From the NCBI RefSeq assembly GCF_042654365.1, contig NZ_JBHSGG010000048.1:1-64000 (forward strand): DNA of 64,000 nt, read 5' to 3'. Below the pieces are notes generated by a model. It ran no database searches and had not been told where the DNA came from. It worked only from the letters and a program-made list of their open reading frames with translations. Source of the DNA: Coralloluteibacterium thermophilum. GTDB lineage: Bacteria; Pseudomonadota; Gammaproteobacteria; Xanthomonadales; Xanthomonadaceae. The position numbers and the translations under genes are program-made. This document shows, piece after piece, positions 61,431 through 64,000 of the stretch. The number at the start of each line of letters is the position of its first letter. Positions within the stretch are counted from its first letter, which is position 1.

Positions 61431-62276
61431 ATGAGGACGGTCCGCGACCTGATCGACGACGGCGCCTCGCGCCTGGGCGCCGGCGATTCCCCGCAGCTGG
61501 ACGCCGAACTGCTGCTCGCCCATGCGCTGGGGCGCTCGCGGACCTGGCTGGTCGCGCACCGCGACGACGTCCCGGACGCGGATGCGGTCGCCCAGTTCGG
61601 GCAGCTGCTGGCGCGGCGCATCGCAGGCGAACCCGTCGCCTACCTGCTGGGCGCACGCGGCTTCTGGAGCCTCGAGCTGGCTGTCGAGCCCGCGGTGCTG
61701 ATCCCGCGCCCGGAGACGGAGCGCCTGGTCGAACTGGCGCTCGACCTGCTGCCGGCCGACCGCGAGGTCGAGGTCGCCGACCTCGGCACCGGCAGCGGCG
61801 CGATCGCGCTGGCCATCGCCTGCGAGCGTCCGCATGCGCGTGTCCTGGCCGTGGACGCGAGCGCCGAGGCGCTGGCCGTCGCGCGGCGCAACGCCGAGGC
61901 CAACCGCATCGCCAACGTCGCCTTCGCCGAGGGCGACTGGTTCTCGCCATTGGCCGGGCGGCGGTTCGACCTGGTCGCGAGCAATCCGCCCTACATCGCC
62001 GAGGACGATCCCCACCTCGAACAGGGTGACCTGCGGCACGAGCCGCGCGGCGCCCTGGCGTCCGGTGCCGACGGGCTCGACGCGCTGCGCCGCATCGTGG
62101 CCGAGGCGCCCGCCCACCTGCGCCCCGGCGGCTGGCTGCTGGTCGAGCACGGGTTCGCCCAGGGGCAGGCGGTCCGCGACCTGTTCGCCGCCGCCGCCTT
62201 CGAGGCGGTGACGACCGAGCGCGACCTGGAGGACCGCGAGCGGGTCACGCTCGGGCGGCGCGCAGAGCAGGAGTGA
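61431..62276 (+). CDS. prmC: Peptide-release-factor glutamine N5-methyltransferase PrmC
   Basis: PrmC methylates the Gln of the GGQ motif in release factors. The 281-residue protein has the SAM loop VADLGTGSGAIALAI and catalytic NPPYIAEDD, and the family LIPRPETERLVE. ATG 61431 starts the conserved helical N-terminal domain. In many bacteria it follows prfA; here prfA is absent. The Glu-stop is the left edge of a GAGTGA element. Confidence 0.95.
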   Translation: MRTVRDLIDDGASRLGAGDSPQLDAELLLAHALGRSRTWLVAHRDDVPDADAVAQFGQLLARRIAGEPVAYLLGARGFWSLELAVEPAVLIPRPETERLVELALDLLPADREVEVADLGTGSGAIALAIACERPHARVLAVDASAEALAVARRNAEANRIANVAFAEGDWFSPLAGRRFDLVASNPPYIAEDDPHLEQGDLRHEPRGALASGADGLDALRRIVAEAPAHLRPGGWLLVEHGFAQGQAVRDLFAAAAFEAVTTERDLEDRERVTLGRRAEQE

Positions 62277-62335
62277 GTGGAGGGAAGTGAGAGGCGAGGG
62301 CGAGCAGTTGTTCTTCCCTCCCGTTTCTCACTCCT
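62271..62335. repeat. GAGTGA palindromic element between convergent prmC and dxs
   Basis: AGGGAAGTGAGAGGCGAGGG (62281-62300) faces CCCTCCCGTTTCTCACTCCT (62316-62335), whose reverse complement is AGGAGTGAGAAACGGGAGGG. The GAGTGA at 62271 supplies the prmC stop. It is the same family as the copies near rlmM and rnk. Confidence 0.65.
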
Positions 62336-62360
62336 GGTCCCTCACGCCTCCGGATCGGCT

Positions 62361-64000
62361 TCAGCCGGCGGCGCTGCGCGGTAGCGCGCTCTGCAGCACG
62401 GCCTCCCAGCGCGCCTCCACCGCCGCGCGCACGCCGGCGACGTCCAGGCCGCACTCGGCCAGGAGCTGCTCGCGCGAGGCGTGTTCGAGATAGCGGTCGG
62501 GCAGGCCGAGGTGCTGCACGGGCAGGAGGAGGCCCTCCGCGGCGAGGAATTCGCTCACGGCGCTGCCGGCACCGCCCACGACCGTGTTGTCCTCGAGGGT
62601 GACGAAGCCGGCGTGCGTGGCGGCCAGCTCGCGCAGCAGCGCCTCGTCGAGCGGACGCACGAAGCGCATGTTGACCACGGTGAGGTCCAGCGCCCTGCCC
62701 ACCTCCTCGGCCACCGGCACCAGCGCGCCGAAGGCGAGCAGGGCGAGCCGGTGGCCGTGGCGACGTACCTGCGCCCTGCCGACGGGCAGGGCGTCGAGGG
62801 CCGGCTCCACCGCGACACCGGGACCCGTGCCGCGCGGGTAGCGGACCGCGGCGGGGCCGGGATGCCGGAAGCCGGTCGTCAGCATCTGCCGGCACTCGTT
62901 CTCGTCGGCCGGCGCCATCACCACCATGTTCGGGATGCAGCGCAGGAAGGAGAGGTCGAAGCTGCCGGCGTGGGTCGCGCCGTCGGGGCCCACCACGCCG
63001 GCGCGGTCGATCGCGAACAGCACGTCGAGGTCCTGCAGGGCCACGTCGTGGATGAGCTGGTCGTAGCCGCGCTGGAGGAAGGTGGAGTAGATCGCCACCA
63101 CGGGCTTGGCGCCTTCCAGCGCCATGCCCGCCGCCAGCGTCACCGCGTGCTGCTCGGCGATGGCGACGTCGAAGTAGCGGTCGGGGAACTCCTGCGAGAA
63201 GCGGACCAGGCCGGAACCCTCGCGCATGGCGGGGGTGATGCCCATCAGGCTGCGGTCGACGCGGGCCATGTCGCACAGCCAGTCGCCGAACACCTGGGTG
63301 TAGGTGGGCTTGCCGGGGCCGGCCTTCTTCACCACGCCGACGTCGGGGTCGAACGGCGAGACCGCGTGGTACTCGATCTGGTCGCCCTCGGCCAGGCCGT
63401 AGCCCTTGCCCTTGGTGGTGACGACGTGGAGCAGCTGCGGGCCCTTGAGGCCCTGCAGGGTGCGCAGGGTCGACACCAGCGCCGGCAGGTCGTGGCCGTC
63501 GATGGGACCGGTGTAGTGGAAGCCCATTTCCTCGAACAGCGTCGAGGGCACGAACATGCCCTTGGCGTGCTCCTCCCAGCGGCGCACGAAGCGCGCGGCG
63601 GGGTTGGACTTGTCGCCGAGGAGCTTCTTGCCGCCCTCGCGCACCGCGTTGAGGGTCTTGCTGCCCATCATCCGGCCGAGCATGCGGGTGAGCCCGCCGA
63701 CGTTCTCGGAGATGGACATCTGGTTGTCGTTGAGGATCACCAGCAGGTTGGGCTCGGGGTCCAGTCCGCCTGCGTGGTTGAGCGCCTCGTAGGCCATGCC
63801 CGCGGTCATGGCGCCGTCGCCGATCACCGCCACGACCTGGCGCGGGTCGTCCTTGGCGGCCAGGGCCAGCGCCATGCCCAGCGCGGCCGAGATCGAGGTC
63901 GAGGAGTGGCCGACGTCCAGCGTGTCGTACTCGCTCTCCTTGCGCTTGGGGAAGGGCGCGAGCCCGTCCTTCTGCTTGACCGTGTGGATGCGGTCGCGGC
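62361..64000 (-). CDS. dxs: 1-deoxy-D-xylulose-5-phosphate synthase Dxs, 5'-truncated by window end
   Basis: Dxs joins pyruvate and glyceraldehyde-3-phosphate, the first step of the MEP isoprenoid pathway and source of DXP for pyridoxal and thiamine. The visible 546 codons include SSTSISAALGMALA, the thiamine-diphosphate motif GDGAMTAGMAYEAL with NDNQMSIS, the catalytic Glu in AIAEQHAVTLAAG, and the C-terminal transketolase domain ending in LPRSAAG. The N-terminal ~75-90 residues lie beyond position 64000. Confidence 0.96.
   Translation of the reverse strand, partial: RDRIHTVKQKDGLAPFPKRKESEYDTLDVGHSSTSISAALGMALALAAKDDPRQVVAVIGDGAMTAGMAYEALNHAGGLDPEPNLLVILNDNQMSISENVGGLTRMLGRMMGSKTLNAVREGGKKLLGDKSNPAARFVRRWEEHAKGMFVPSTLFEEMGFHYTGPIDGHDLPALVSTLRTLQGLKGPQLLHVVTTKGKGYGLAEGDQIEYHAVSPFDPDVGVVKKAGPGKPTYTQVFGDWLCDMARVDRSLMGITPAMREGSGLVRFSQEFPDRYFDVAIAEQHAVTLAAGMALEGAKPVVAIYSTFLQRGYDQLIHDVALQDLDVLFAIDRAGVVGPDGATHAGSFDLSFLRCIPNMVVMAPADENECRQMLTTGFRHPGPAAVRYPRGTGPGVAVEPALDALPVGRAQVRRHGHRLALLAFGALVPVAEEVGRALDLTVVNMRFVRPLDEALLRELAATHAGFVTLEDNTVVGGAGSAVSEFLAAEGLLLPVQHLGLPDRYLEHASREQLLAECGLDVAGVRAAVEARWEAVLQSALPRSAAG

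Overview
The window is about 64 kb of a high-GC Gammaproteobacterium chromosome. Gene content and order point to the Lysobacterales/Xanthomonadales (Lysobacteraceae-like). The main reasons are the run chpA/pilL - CheB-like - CheW-like - rsmE - bioA, an xps-type gspG-N run, the intact lptD-surA-pdxA-rsmA-apaG-apaH block, and intergenic G-rich heptamer repeats of a kind I remember from xanthomonads. This placement comes from memory and inspection; no search was run. I see no prophage, insertion sequence, CRISPR array, tRNA or rRNA. It is a densely packed housekeeping region.

Layout. 1-7.1 kb: end of a twitching/chemosensory (Pil-Chp) cluster, with a hybrid CheA-type kinase cut by the left edge, a degenerate CheB-like protein and a CheW-like protein. 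7.2-9.3 kb: rsmE and bioA (minus strand). 9.3-14.5 kb: type II secretion genes gspG,H,I,J,K,L,M,N, overlapping head to tail, without C, D, E or F. 14.5-17.1 kb: nudE, cysQ, mazG and a DUF962 membrane protein. 17.1-21.3 kb: a DMT-like membrane protein, then a YbbAP-like ABC exporter divergent from tesA, as in E. coli. 21.4-26.8 kb: an OmpR-type two-component system followed by a MacA-like adaptor, an ABC ATPase and a MacB-like permease. 26.9-34.0 kb: membrane proteins (TVP38/DedA-like, TerC-CBS), an isoaspartyl peptidase, a LysM-CHAP/NlpC-like protein, a small secreted unknown, a frameshifted AIM24-type gene and a DUF533/TerB-like protein. 34.1-38.2 kb: gcvPB, dgkA, lgt, thyA and folA. 38.2-45.2 kb: the lptD-to-apaH block on the minus strand. 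45.3-52.4 kb: msrB, an HDAC-like deacetylase with a cobalamin adenosyltransferase and a DUF6580 membrane protein, two UbiH-type hydroxylases, rlmM, and a nucleoside deaminase with a Cys-rich lipoprotein. 52.5-56.8 kb: glnS, a DUF2007 protein, msrA, rnk and apt. 57.0-61.3 kb: a peroxide-defence locus ahpC-ahpF-oxyR with an AhpD-like gene facing away. 61.4-64 kb: prmC and dxs (cut by the right edge).

Regulation visible in the DNA: a near-consensus OxyR site abuts a sigma70-like promoter of ahpC. Strong GC hairpins without U-runs lie after several genes. A dispersed palindromic element ending in GAGTGA sits mainly where convergent genes meet, and its ends often supply the Glu-stop of the flanking genes.

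I found no convincing new multi-gene system. The most interesting signals are the GAGTGA palindromes, the opposed-strand G-quadruplex-capable heptamer arrays beside ahpC, a Spy/LTXXQ-like insertion inside the MacA-type adaptor, a CheB homologue that has lost its catalytic and receiver residues, and the frameshifted GYF_2-AIM24 gene.
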